Shown: positions 15,505-24,500 of the stretch, one piece after another
How positions within the stretch are numbered: the stretch's first letter is position 1
Layout: each line of letters starts with the position of its first letter
NCBI GenBank assembly: GCA_937906485.1
Contig: CALCYB010000195.1
Location: 1 to 26,850, forward strand
DNA: 26,850 nt
Origin: an uncultured Rikenellaceae bacterium
GTDB lineage: Bacteria; Bacteroidota; Bacteroidia; Bacteroidales; UBA932
Direction: 5' to 3'
The notes under the pieces: model-generated
The model's input: only the letters and a program-made list of their open reading frames with translations
Database searches by the model: none
What the model was told of the DNA's origin: nothing
Position numbers and translations under genes: made by a program

Positions 15505-16431
15505 TTACGAGAGGAGTTTGGTCAGCAGCTGGAAGAGGACAGGGGTGCGGTATTTGCTGCTGATGCGGGCCTTGTGGAGGTCTTCCCGGAGCCAGGGGTA
15601 GGTGGCCGGGAAGTTGTGCCGGTACAGAAGGTTGTGCCAGCCGGCACGCAGCAGGATGCCGTCTGCAACCTGCTCGATGGGGCTGCCTTTGAGCTGGTTG
15701 CGGTAATGGGCATACAGGTCCAGCATGTTCTCTGAGGAGGCCAGGTGTCTTTTTTTCCGTTTCTGGGAGCAGAAAGCATTGGGGTTGTCCTTGCGGTAGT
15801 GGTAGAGGTACTCCGGCAGGTGGACGATGGACTCGGCGTAGAAGATGATCTGGGACATCAGGCAGATGTCTTCGTGCATGCCCAGTTTCGGGGTGTGGAT
15901 GGGGTGTTCGCTCCACAATCTGCGCCGGAAGCATTTGGTTACGGTGTAGCCTTGTGAGCGGTAGTTGAACAAGTTGCAGATATACTCCTGTTTGTCGGCT
16001 GCGCTGTAGTCTTTTTCCCGCTTGAAGCTTTGGTGGTCACCGTATTCTTTGATCAGGTCAAAATAAATCAGGTCCGCGCGGGTCTGATCGGCCATCGCCA
16101 TGATCTTTTCCACAGCATCGGTTTCCAGCCAGTCATCCGAATCGGCAAAGAGGATGTATTCTCCAGTGGCGTTTTCCAGTCCCGTCTGCCGGGCTTTGGG
16201 CAGTCCTTCGTTCTGTTTGTGGACGATCTTGATGCGGGATTGCCGGTGGCTGTATTTTTCAAGGATTACCTGCTCCAGGATCTCAATGGATGCATCCGGT
16301 GTGCCGTCGTTGACAAAGATGAATTCAATGTCTGCATAGCTCTGTCCCAGGACGCTTTCAGCAAAGGTCCGGATGTAGGGTTCTACCCCATAGACGGGTG
16401 CAATCAATGAAATTTTGGGAGGGGTCATCAT
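15505..16431 (-). CDS. Family 2 glycosyltransferase
   Basis: This 308-residue cytosolic GT-A enzyme transfers a sugar from a nucleotide donor to a growing glycan. The start shows ISLIAPVYGVEPYI (7-20), then IEFIFVNDGTPD (about 35-46). The metal/nucleotide motif is FADSDDW (95-101), and NEGLPKARQTGLENATGEYI precedes it, all classic GT2 features. Near residue 180 an acceptor-side region with HEDICLM (ED acid/base pair) follows. The C-terminal third is helical and basic, without a membrane segment. Two adjacent ATG codons exist (16431, 16428). The stop codon of the preceding Stealth gene overlaps the first by 4 bases (ATGA type), indicating translational coupling. It is the last gene of the minus-strand operon before the terminator. 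Donor and acceptor sugars cannot be read from the sequence. Confidence 0.93.
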   Translation of the reverse strand: MMTPPKISLIAPVYGVEPYIRTFAESVLGQSYADIEFIFVNDGTPDASIEILEQVILEKYSHRQSRIKIVHKQNEGLPKARQTGLENATGEYILFADSDDWLETDAVEKIMAMADQTRADLIYFDLIKEYGDHQSFKREKDYSAADKQEYICNLFNYRSQGYTVTKCFRRRLWSEHPIHTPKLGMHEDICLMSQIIFYAESIVHLPEYLYHYRKDNPNAFCSQKRKKRHLASSENMLDLYAHYRNQLKGSPIEQVADGILLRAGWHNLLYRHNFPATYPWLREDLHKARISSKYRTPVLFQLLTKLLS

Positions 16432-17309
16432 TTTTCAAATTTGGATTTTTGTGGAAATGCAGCCTCAAAGGACTCCAGAATGGCGCCCCGGAGTTCTTCG
16501 TAGCGGGCTTCGTTGAGTTTCACATCATTGATGCAGACCAGGTTGCGGGTGGGGTGAAGCAGGAATTGACGGAGTTTGTCCGCGGTGGCAACCGAAACCG
16601 AAAAGTGTTTTTTGGAGATGCGCTGATGCAGAACCAGGCCTTTGTAGTTCATGTAATCCAGGAACAGGTACTGGTTCAGGTTCTCGGCGGTCCGGATCCG
16701 GCTTTGGGAGGTGGTGCGGATGGGCTCCTGTGCGAGCCGATAGACCTCTTCGCAGACACTTTTGAGCATCGGTGAACAGATGTGCTGCGGCCGGGTGAAA
16801 AAGCAGGATTTTGGCTTTCCTGCCAATTTTCGGGCCAGTCGGTCTGAGTTGCGGCAGATCTTTTTGTACATACCGGTGGCCAGCAGGTGGAGGTTGTAGC
16901 CGATGACGGCTTTTCCGTCACGGAAGAAATCTGTCGGTCGGCACTCGGCCATCGGAAACATATCGTCGTTGAAGTACAGGTATTCTTCGTCCAGTCCGGG
17001 AATGCGGTGAAGATGCATTTCGATCGGGTTGCAGTTGAAGGTCGGCAGGTATTCCTGGGGAATGATGTCCTGGTGGAGCACAATGTTGAGTTGTGTCGTG
17101 TCTGCCCATTCGGGGACTTGTGAGGGGTGGGAAACCACCAGGTAAACGTTGCGGATAAAGGGCATTTTGGTCTCAATGCCCCGGAGCAGGTATTTGAGGG
17201 TACCCCAATCCCGGAAACGCTTTTCCATGATGGGAATCTGTGTATGTTTTTCGTAGTCCTTTTTCCAAACGGGATCATTGCCGTTCACATAGGTAATCAC
17301 CACATCCAT
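16428..17309 (-). CDS. Stealth-family sugar-phosphate transferase
   Basis: This 293-residue protein has the four conserved regions of the Stealth family, whose studied members transfer hexose-1-phosphate in capsular or exopolysaccharide synthesis, producing phosphodiester links. CR1 is DVVITYVNGNDPVW (2-15). CR2 runs from RFRDWGTLKYLLRGIE through LPTFNCNPIEMHLHRIPGL and YLYFNDDMF (about 31-118). A CR3-like part contains RPQHICSPML. CR4 is LVCINDVKLNE near the C-terminus, ending in FP..SKFEK as in other members. The length is close to the minimal Stealth core, without extra domains. It begins 15 bases after the SDR stop. The gene overlaps the GT2 start by 4 bases, so the two are coupled. Direct link to phospho-glycan synthesis fits the neighbouring TagD and LicD genes. 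Confidence 0.88.
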   Translation of the reverse strand: MDVVITYVNGNDPVWKKDYEKHTQIPIMEKRFRDWGTLKYLLRGIETKMPFIRNVYLVVSHPSQVPEWADTTQLNIVLHQDIIPQEYLPTFNCNPIEMHLHRIPGLDEEYLYFNDDMFPMAECRPTDFFRDGKAVIGYNLHLLATGMYKKICRNSDRLARKLAGKPKSCFFTRPQHICSPMLKSVCEEVYRLAQEPIRTTSQSRIRTAENLNQYLFLDYMNYKGLVLHQRISKKHFSVSVATADKLRQFLLHPTRNLVCINDVKLNEARYEELRGAILESFEAAFPQKSKFEK

Positions 17310-17324
17310 AATGCTATCGTTTAA

Positions 17325-18056
17325 TTATATACGGCCACTTTTCAATTTGTATTCGTAGGAGTGCCGGCCTTCCTCCCGAAAGTCGTTGTGGTAGCGCTCC
17401 AGCACGGTCCGGTACACTTCTTCGTATTGGGGGATGAACAGGTCATCCTTGTTGAACCAATGTTCAAGGATCTGCCGGGCCAGGGGAGCGGTCAGTTCCA
17501 GGTCAGTTTCTCCACGGTTGAATCCGGTGCCGGGAATCGATCCGGGAGATACGTTCAATATCCGGTTGTCAGAGCCGCTTTTTTCCAGTTCCACATTGAC
17601 GCTTTCAATGAAGATGCGCAAGGCGGCTTTGCTGGCTCCATATACGGAGTAGAAGGGAGAAGACAAGTAACCGGCGATGCTGACCATGACACCGCAATAG
17701 AAATCCCGGTCGGCTGCCAGCCGCGGGTAGAAACGGTGAATCAGGCGCATGACGGCGGTAGCATTCACATCCATTGACCGGATGATGTAGTCTTCGTCCA
17801 AATCTTTGAACAAGGCCAGGCGACCAAACCCTGCCGTGATCAGAAGACCGTCACAATCCAGGAAACGGTCAGAGAAGGCATAGTCCCCATCGCTCAGGTC
17901 AAAACGGTGAGCCTGGAATTTGGGGTGCATGAACTGGGCCGGCACCGGGTTGCGGTCCACAATCTCAATGCGGTCCACATCCGGTCGCTGTGCGAGTTGA
18001 TGGGCCAGGGACAGTCCGATTCCTCCGGCTCCGCCTACAATCACTATCCGTTTCAT
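17325..18056 (-). CDS. SDR-family NAD(P)-dependent reductase
   Basis: This 243-residue short-chain dehydrogenase/reductase has the Rossmann motif VGGAGGIG (7-14), an acidic residue at the end of strand beta-2 (EIVDRN, favouring NAD over NADP), ITAG (73-76, in place of NNAG), VNAT with Asn98, Ser126 in VSIAG, and the YxxxK pair Tyr139 and Lys143 (YGASKAAL). The catalytic set is therefore complete. The substrate is unknown. It follows the cytidylyltransferase-oxidoreductase gene with a 4-base ATGA overlap. In polyol-phosphate pathways an SDR reduces a sugar phosphate before CDP activation, so a similar role here is plausible but inferred. Confidence 0.9.
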   Translation of the reverse strand: MKRIVIVGGAGGIGLSLAHQLAQRPDVDRIEIVDRNPVPAQFMHPKFQAHRFDLSDGDYAFSDRFLDCDGLLITAGFGRLALFKDLDEDYIIRSMDVNATAVMRLIHRFYPRLAADRDFYCGVMVSIAGYLSSPFYSVYGASKAALRIFIESVNVELEKSGSDNRILNVSPGSIPGTGFNRGETDLELTAPLARQILEHWFNKDDLFIPQYEEVYRTVLERYHNDFREEGRHSYEYKLKSGRI

Positions 18057-19399
18057 AACTGGAAGAAATTTTTTCGTTCACCGAACTGTTGCAGGATGTC
18101 TGCCATGAAGATGCTTTCGCGCGGGCTCAGTCGGGAAGAATTCCGGTGATTGATGATGCAGGAGGCAAATTCCTGGATCTCGTACCGGAGTCCGGCTCCA
18201 TCCCACGAGTAAAAGTATTTTTTGTTTTTGTTCTGGTCTTCGTAGCGGATTTCAAAGTAGTCGGTCTTCCACCAGGGAGAAGGGACGTAGATGTAGCCTT
18301 GGGTCCCCGAAATGACCAGGTTGCCTTCGGTCTTTACCCCCAAGCCCAGCTGGAAGGAGGCTACAGCGTTGTCAAACCGCAGGATGCCACGCGTATAGAC
18401 GTCCACCTGGTTTTCGTTCATCCGGCTGTATAGGTTGAGGTTGCGGTAGTCAATACCCAGCAGCTTGACAATGGGCAGCAGGGGATAGGAGCCCATTTCG
18501 TAGAGAGAGCCACCGGCCTGGTCGGGATCAAGCTCGCGTTTGAGGTTTTCTTCTCCCCAGAGTTTGGATTCAGAAGCGTCAATGCCGACCACATCTCCGA
18601 TCAATCCGCTTTTGACCAGTGTCACCAAGTGGTTGAAGGCCGGGCTGTAGGCCGTCTTGTTGGCCTCCAGCAGCACCAGTTTCTGCGCGGCTGCCAGTTG
18701 GAAGAGTTCTCGGGCCTGATCCCCGTTGAGGACAAGCGGGGTTTCGCACAGAACGTGGCGTCCTTGTTGCAGGGCGTACCGGGCCTGGTGCATATGCGAC
18801 AGGTGAGGTGTCGCAATGTATACGGCATCCACCTGCCGGACAAGCTCTTCGTAGGAGTTGCAGACCGTGGCCGGATGGAGGGCTGCCAGTTGGGAGGCCG
18901 CCTGGGGGTTGATGTCATAATAGGCCTGAATCTGCACCCGGTTGACCACTTCACTTTCCGTGACAAAACGTTGCGCGATGCGGCCACAACCGACCACTCC
19001 GATGCGGATGACCTGCTCGCAGCGGGAGCGGAGCAAGGTGGAAGAAATGCCTTCTGTGCGAGGCAGGTAGACGACCTGGCAGTATTCATTCAGGTAGTCG
19101 AATTTCCCTTCCCAGTCCGAGCCGATGGCAAAGATATCCACGTCGTATTTCTGGATGTCATCAATTTTTTGGCCGACATAGTCTTCGATGATGATCTGAT
19201 CAGCCAGTCCGGTGGCGCGTACAGCATCCACACGTTCGAGCACATTGTTGTGCACGTTGAGTTTGCCGCGTTCGCGGTCAAAATTGTCATTGGTCACCCC
19301 GACAATCAGGTAATCTCCCAATGCCTTGGCACGCTGCAATAAGCGCAGGTGGCCTTCATGCAGCAGGTCGTATGTGCCGTAAGTAATGACTTTTTTCAT
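18053..19399 (-). CDS. TagD-like cytidylyltransferase fused to Gfo/Idh/MocA oxidoreductase
   Basis: This is a 448-residue two-domain cytosolic enzyme. Residues 1-125 closely resemble TagD glycerol-3-phosphate cytidylyltransferase: ITYGTYDLLHEGH (HxGH at 14-17), SDWEGKFDYLNEYCQVVYL and RTEGISST (114-121). Residues 131-448 form a Gfo/Idh/MocA oxidoreductase: IGVVGCGRIA dinucleotide fold, DAVYIATPHLSH, HVLCETP and LDPDQAGGSLYEMGSYPL. The usual EKP motif reads ETP (219-221), so the conserved catalytic-site lysine is replaced by threonine. The ATG at 19399 was chosen because TagD begins there; the upstream extension runs into the LicD gene. It starts 13 bases after the LicD stop and overlaps the SDR gene by 4 bases. 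CDP-glycerol or a related CDP-polyol is the likely product. Confidence 0.9.
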   Translation of the reverse strand: MKKVITYGTYDLLHEGHLRLLQRAKALGDYLIVGVTNDNFDRERGKLNVHNNVLERVDAVRATGLADQIIIEDYVGQKIDDIQKYDVDIFAIGSDWEGKFDYLNEYCQVVYLPRTEGISSTLLRSRCEQVIRIGVVGCGRIAQRFVTESEVVNRVQIQAYYDINPQAASQLAALHPATVCNSYEELVRQVDAVYIATPHLSHMHQARYALQQGRHVLCETPLVLNGDQARELFQLAAAQKLVLLEANKTAYSPAFNHLVTLVKSGLIGDVVGIDASESKLWGEENLKRELDPDQAGGSLYEMGSYPLLPIVKLLGIDYRNLNLYSRMNENQVDVYTRGILRFDNAVASFQLGLGVKTEGNLVISGTQGYIYVPSPWWKTDYFEIRYEDQNKNKKYFYSWDGAGLRYEIQEFASCIINHRNSSRLSPRESIFMADILQQFGERKNFFQL

Positions 19400-19412
19400 A
19401 TCCAGCAGGGGG

Positions 19413-20255
19413 TTAGGCCTGACCGAAGATCTCGTTCCGGTATTCCTGGCAATGGATGGATTTTCGGATGGTTTCTTCGGAGGGCAGTTTTCTCCAGTCT
19501 CCGTAAACATGGGTCAAGTAAGCATCCATGTTCTGGGGTACCGGAAATTGGATACCTTCAAAATCCGTTGTCGTCAACGGGAAGGTGTTTTCCATAAAAA
19601 ATGTATGTTTGGGCCAACCGGTTCCCAGGGTGTAGTGGTATTCCTGCCTGGGGTTGATCTTGCCGATCAGACGCAGTACCGGATGGAGCAATGTGAAATT
19701 GACGAATTCGATCAACCGGATCAGGGGGCGGCGGATGGCATCCGTCCGGATATGACTCGTGAGGTTCTGACAACTTTTGTAAAGGGTTTTGGCCACAAGT
19801 GCCGAAAAGTAGCTGGTCTTTTCAATGGCGAAGATGTCCAGACCGATGCCTTTCCATTTGTAGTAATCGTAACGACGGTTGTTGACCTGGATACGTCCGT
19901 GCTTTTTCCGGAATTTGCCGAAAGCATTCACGTACTCCACATCCGTCTTCATGCAGTGGAATACAAATTCGTCGCTTTCCAGGGTGCAGAGGATCTTTTC
20001 GAGTCTGAGGTAATCCTTGTGGAGCAGTACGATGTCCACATCATCGTCCCAGGGAATGAAGCCCTGATGCCTTGCTGCACCGAGCAACGTTCCGGAACTC
20101 AGCCACCAGGGAATATGGTGTTCTTTGCAAATCCGGTCTACCACCTGAAGCATACGAAGGAGTTCCATCTGATCTCGGCGCAAGGCAGACCCCTCCGGGT
20201 TATACTGTGTCATTGTCATCCCGATATCCTCGTTATAATCTGTAAAATTATACAT
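19413..20255 (-). CDS. LicD-family phosphotransferase
   Basis: This roughly 280-residue protein is of the LicD/fukutin family, nucleotidyltransferase-fold enzymes that add phosphocholine or another phospho-group from a CDP donor to surface glycans. Numbering from the chosen ATG, the signature lies in SSGTLLGAARHQGFIPWDDDVDI (about 53-75), with the metal-binding DDDVD; a helical lead-in LRRDQMELLRMLQVVDRICKEH comes before it. Later regions (KGIGLDIFAIEK; FEGIQFPVPQNMDAYLTHVYGDW) match the family's C-terminal half. The start is uncertain: ATG codons at 20255, 20219 and 20213 are all possible. Longer reads enter the divergent promoter of the TagF-like gene. It is the first gene of the operon. 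The actual phospho-group is not determined by sequence. Confidence 0.87.
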   Translation of the reverse strand: MYNFTDYNEDIGMTMTQYNPEGSALRRDQMELLRMLQVVDRICKEHHIPWWLSSGTLLGAARHQGFIPWDDDVDIVLLHKDYLRLEKILCTLESDEFVFHCMKTDVEYVNAFGKFRKKHGRIQVNNRRYDYYKWKGIGLDIFAIEKTSYFSALVAKTLYKSCQNLTSHIRTDAIRRPLIRLIEFVNFTLLHPVLRLIGKINPRQEYHYTLGTGWPKHTFFMENTFPLTTTDFEGIQFPVPQNMDAYLTHVYGDWRKLPSEETIRKSIHCQEYRNEIFGQA

Positions 20256-20282
20256 TTTTTTCCACATAATAAACCAATTGGT

Positions 20283-20290
20283 TACTTTTG
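20283..20290 (+). promoter_or_regulatory. -7 promoter box for the TagF-like gene
   Basis: TACTTTTG matches TAnnTTTG and lies 30 bases before the ATG at 20321. It sits in the AT-rich gap shared with the divergent LicD operon. No exact -7 match is visible for the LicD direction. Confidence 0.6.
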
Positions 20291-20301
20291 GGGAGGTTTT
20301 C

Positions 20302-20313
20302 ATGATGAATTGA
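20302..20313 (+). promoter_or_regulatory. Three-codon upstream mini-ORF before the TagF-like gene
   Basis: ATG ATG AAT TGA, out of frame with the main gene, is preceded by a GGGAGG ribosome-like site at 20291-20296 and ends 7 bases before the ATG at 20321. The main ATG itself lacks a comparable site. This could set translation by reinitiation or be chance; evidence is positional only. Confidence 0.25.
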
Positions 20314-20320
20314 AGTAACG

Positions 20321-21511
20321 ATGAAGAACATTGCTGCAGAATTGGCCTGGGGATTGGGAAGAATCGGAAAAGCATTCGGCAACCTGCTTTCAGCGGGTGT
20401 CCGTCTTTGTTGTCCGGTGGTCAAAGGTCGGGTCATGTGTTGGTCCTACAATTTCAAACAATACAGTTGTAATCCGCGTTACCTGACCGAGTACTTGTTG
20501 GAAAATGATCCGGATTTTGAGATTTATTGGGTTTTCCGCAAATCCATCAACACCCGGGACCTTGATCCGAGGATCCGTCAGGTACGTTTTCGATCCTGGC
20601 GGTATTTCCTGCTGGTCAATACAGCACAGTTCCTGGTGACCAATGCCCGGACAGATCCCTACAAGATCTATTGGCGCAAGCGTCCCGGACAGCGGTACCT
20701 GATGCTCTGGCACGGGGGAGTGGCCTTGAAGAAAATTGAGCAGGATGCAGAAGGGGTGCTCTCGTTGAGTTACCTCAAGAAGGCCCGTCTGGATTCAAAA
20801 GTCTGTGACCTGATGATCTCCGGTTGCCGTTTTCAGACAGAACTGGTAAAAAACCGGTTCTGGTACGGGGGAGAGGTGCTGCAGGAGGGAATACCCCGAA
20901 ACGATATTTTTTTCAAGTCGCAGCTGCATGTCCCTATGCGTGAGAAGGTGGGTCGGCAATATGGCATTGCGCAGCAGGAAAAACTGGTATTGTATGCGCC
21001 TACTTTCCGTACAGACCATTCTCTGGAGCCCTATCGGATTGACTGGCAGCGTGTGATTCCCGAGCTGGAACGGTTTTTTGACGGATCTCCGGTAACGGTG
21101 CTCCTGCGCATGCACCCGCTGCTGATCGGAAAAGCGGATGTCTCTTCGCTGATCAATCATCCGAAGGTCATGGATGTGACACGTTATCATGATATGCAGG
21201 AATTGTTGTGCATCAGCGATTTGTTGATTACTGACTATTCCAGTTCGATGTTTGATTATTCCATGACCCTGAAGCCTTGTCTGCTGTACGCTGTGGACCG
21301 GCACGCTTATGACCGCGGTTTCTACTTTGACATGAAAAAACTCCCCTACCCGTTGGCAGAAACGGAAGAGGAGTTGATTTCAGTCATCCGCAGTTTTGAT
21401 CTTTCGCAGTACCGGTCTTCCCTGGCCAATTTCTTCGACCGGGAAGTCGGTCTGATGGAAGCAGGCCACGCCTGCGCATCACTCAGCGAGTGGATGCGTT
21501 CGCACGATTAG
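20321..21511 (+). CDS. CDP-glycerol glycerophosphotransferase family protein (TagB/TagF-like)
   Basis: This 396-residue protein belongs to the GT-B-fold family that transfers glycerol-phosphate or ribitol-phosphate from a CDP donor. Key motifs in order are WHGGVALKKIEQD (130-142, with the catalytic-type His131), EGIPRND (189-195), VLYAPTFR (223-230), RMHPLL (263-268, second conserved His) and LLITDYSSSMFDYSM (301-315), then RGFYFDM. The N-terminus is amphipathic and basic, fitting peripheral attachment to the inner membrane face. Length matches a TagB-size enzyme rather than long polymerising TagF, so it more likely adds one or few units. It diverges from the LicD-TagD operon, which would supply its CDP-polyol. 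The last 29 bases overlap the convergent DUF2723 gene. Confidence 0.9.
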   Translation: MKNIAAELAWGLGRIGKAFGNLLSAGVRLCCPVVKGRVMCWSYNFKQYSCNPRYLTEYLLENDPDFEIYWVFRKSINTRDLDPRIRQVRFRSWRYFLLVNTAQFLVTNARTDPYKIYWRKRPGQRYLMLWHGGVALKKIEQDAEGVLSLSYLKKARLDSKVCDLMISGCRFQTELVKNRFWYGGEVLQEGIPRNDIFFKSQLHVPMREKVGRQYGIAQQEKLVLYAPTFRTDHSLEPYRIDWQRVIPELERFFDGSPVTVLLRMHPLLIGKADVSSLINHPKVMDVTRYHDMQELLCISDLLITDYSSSMFDYSMTLKPCLLYAVDRHAYDRGFYFDMKKLPYPLAETEEELISVIRSFDLSQYRSSLANFFDREVGLMEAGHACASLSEWMRSHD

Positions 21512-24500
21512 CCTCTTCTGCTTCCCGAATCATTCGGGTGAGAAACTCAATGCGGGCTTCGTATTCCGGCAGTCTTTCGCCATCACCTTGGTATTCCACG
21601 ATATCCATCAGTTGGTAGTAGCAGTCCAGGGCTTGTTGCAGGTCCGAGAAAGAGAGGAATGCTTCACGGTGCGGGGTTGCGAACAGGCGGATGGCGGCGG
21701 CCGTCTCATCGGCAAAGGCATCGGCCATGGCTCTTGCCTTTTCTTTGGCTCCACAAGCGTAATACAGGTCAATGGCTTTCAGTACCGCCAGCTCGTTGTA
21801 GGAGGGGAAAGCGCAGGTATTCAGCGGGTAGTAGTCGGTCCGCATGACTTCCTGCATGCGGTCCAGGACTTCCAGACACTGCTGGGTCTTGCCTTCGTCG
21901 TACAAGGCACTGGCAACCTGAGTAAAGAGGTTGCGGATCAATCCATTGAATGTAGAAAGATTCTGGTAGTCAATGTGGATGTCATCGGCATACAGGCTTT
22001 CCCATCGGTATTCGTTCATGATCCGGTGATAGAGCTTGTCGGCATTGATGTATTTGGGTTCCATGTAGCTGGGACGGCTGGCAATCGGTACGAGTTTGTA
22101 GGCAAAACCATCGTATTCCAGGTAATCCCGGATGCCGATGTTCAGGTCACCTCCCAGGGAGAGGAAGTAAATGGGACGGTCCCAGTCATAATGGGCGAGG
22201 ATGTCCAGGATGATGTATTCGGGTTTGGTCAGTTCGCCTTTGTCCGTGGGAATCTGCAGTACCAGGCTGTCCAGGATCTGATCCCGGTCTTTTTCCGGGA
22301 CAATGCCGTATTTGATGACGTTCTCTTTGTTGACAGGCAGTACAAGTTGGCGCGCAGCAAAATACGGGGATTCACGGCCGTACTGGTTGACACGGATGCG
22401 GGGATCCTTGTACAGTTCAATGAATTCTTTCAGCAGGATGGGCCGGTTGAAACGTTCTATGATCGGCGGGAATTCGTTGGTGCCGTACAGGTAGTCTTTC
22501 CGGTCAATGCTGATGGGCAGCGGCTCTGAATCGTACATCTTGTATTTCATCTGGTCAATGTACCAGTCTGTACCCAGCAGGGAGGTGTTGACTACCCGCA
22601 GGTCGGGACGTTGTTCTTCGACCTCCTGCAGGTACCAGAGCGGGAAGGTGTCGTTGTCGCCGTGGGTGACCAGGATGGCATTGGGGTCGGTGCTTGCAAA
22701 ATAGTTGTAAGCAAGGTCTCTGGCGGTGTAGCGGCCGCTACGGTCGTGGTCGTCCCAGTTCTGAGCTGCCATCTGGATGGGTACCAGTAAAGTCAGTGCG
22801 CTGACACCTACGGCAGCCAGGCTGCGTTGCTGTTCGTCCTTGGAGAATCGCAGGGCCCAGGCATAGAGTGCGGTCACCGCAAGTCCGATCCAGATGGAGA
22901 AGGTGTAGAAAGAACCCGCATAGGCATAGTCCCGTTCACGCACCTGATAGGGCGGCTGGTTGAGGTACACCACGATGGCCAGACCGGTCAGCAGGAAGAG
23001 TAGGGTCGTAACCCAGGCGTTCTGTTTGTCCTTTTTCCATTGGAAGAAGAGGCCGATCAGTCCCAGCAGCAGCGGCAGCAGGTAGTAGTGGTTCTTGGAG
23101 GCACTGTTGACAATGTAGTCCGGACCGTCGCTCTGGTCTCCCAGACGCATCCGGTCAATAAAACCGATGCCGCTTTCCCAGTTACCCCGGATCGGATCAC
23201 CCGGAACCTGTCCGTGCAGGTCGTTCTGACGGCCGGCAAAGTTCCACATAAAGTAGCGGGTGTACATCCAGTTGATCTGGTAATTGAAGAAATAGCGGAG
23301 GTTTTCACCCATGGAGGGCATCCGTTCCTGTGCCCCTTGAGGAACGCGTCCGTTGCCATTCATGTATGATTTGTAGAAATTGACATGGTGCGGGTCGCGG
23401 CTCCACATTCTGGGGAAAAGCATCTTGGCGTCGGCCGGGAAATGGTATTGGTAACTGCCGGGTGCTTTGTAATACTGGTCTCCCAGCGGGGTATAGTAGG
23501 TCGGAGAATCGATTTCGTCGGGCATGGAGGCGAAGGTCTCCCCATAAATCAGCGGATTGCTGCCGTATTGTTCCCGGCTCAAGTAGCGGACCAGGGTGAA
23601 CGGATTGTCAGGCTGGTATTCGTTGGTCGGCGTTTTGGCCGAAGAGCGGATGACGATGATGCAGAAGGGCAGGTAGCCGATGAAGATCATCAGAAATGCC
23701 AGCAGACCGGTGTTGGCCCATACTTTTTCCTTGCGGCGGGTGTAGATCAGGGCGGCTACGGTCATTACCAGTACCAGGATGAGGAAAATGACAGCACCGG
23801 TATTGAATTTCATACCCAAAGTGTTGACAAAGAACAGGTCTACATAGGCTGCCAGTTTCGGGAGGAAAGGAATGATTCCGTAGAGGATTACCGCCAGCAG
23901 CACCGCTGACCCGCAAAGGGCGAGGATGGCATTCTTGGTATTCTGGGTCTTGACCTTTCGGTAATACCAGATGAAGGTCAGAGCCGGAATGGTCAGCAGG
24001 TTGAGCAGATGGACCCCGATGGAAAGTCCCATCAGGAAGAAAATGAGGATGATCCAGCGGTTGGCGTAGGGTTGGTCCGCTTCTTCTTCCCATTTGAGCA
24101 TGGCCCAGAAGACCACAGCGGTAAACAGGGAGGACATCGCGTAAACCTCTCCCTCAACGGCGGAGAACCAGAATGTGTCGGACCAGCAGTAGGCCAATGC
24201 GCCAACGATGCCGGAGCCAATGATTGCCAGAAAATGTCCGGGCTGCAGGTCGCCCAGTCCCGCAACGTTCTTTTCAAAAATCCGGCGGGCCAGATGGACG
24301 ATGGTCAGGTACAAGAAGAAAATGGTGAATGCCGAACAGAGGGCGCTCATGACATTCATGGCCAAAGCCGCATGTTCCGCATCGGTAAACATCGTGAAGA
24401 AACGTCCGAACAATTGGAAAACAGGGTTTCCCGGAGGATGCCCGATTTCGAGTTTGTAAGATGAGGCAATGAATTCCCCACAATCCCAGAAACTGGTGGT

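Noticed and set aside
19400..19510. N-terminal extension of the TagD-oxidoreductase fusion
   Set aside because: The extension lies over the LicD coding end and is Pro/Asn/Ser-rich; TagD proteins start at the MKKVITYGTYD sequence, encoded from 19399.
20256..20375. Longer LicD start upstream of 20255
   Set aside because: It would overlap the divergent gene's promoter box and first codons; family homology only begins near residue 20 of the shorter form.
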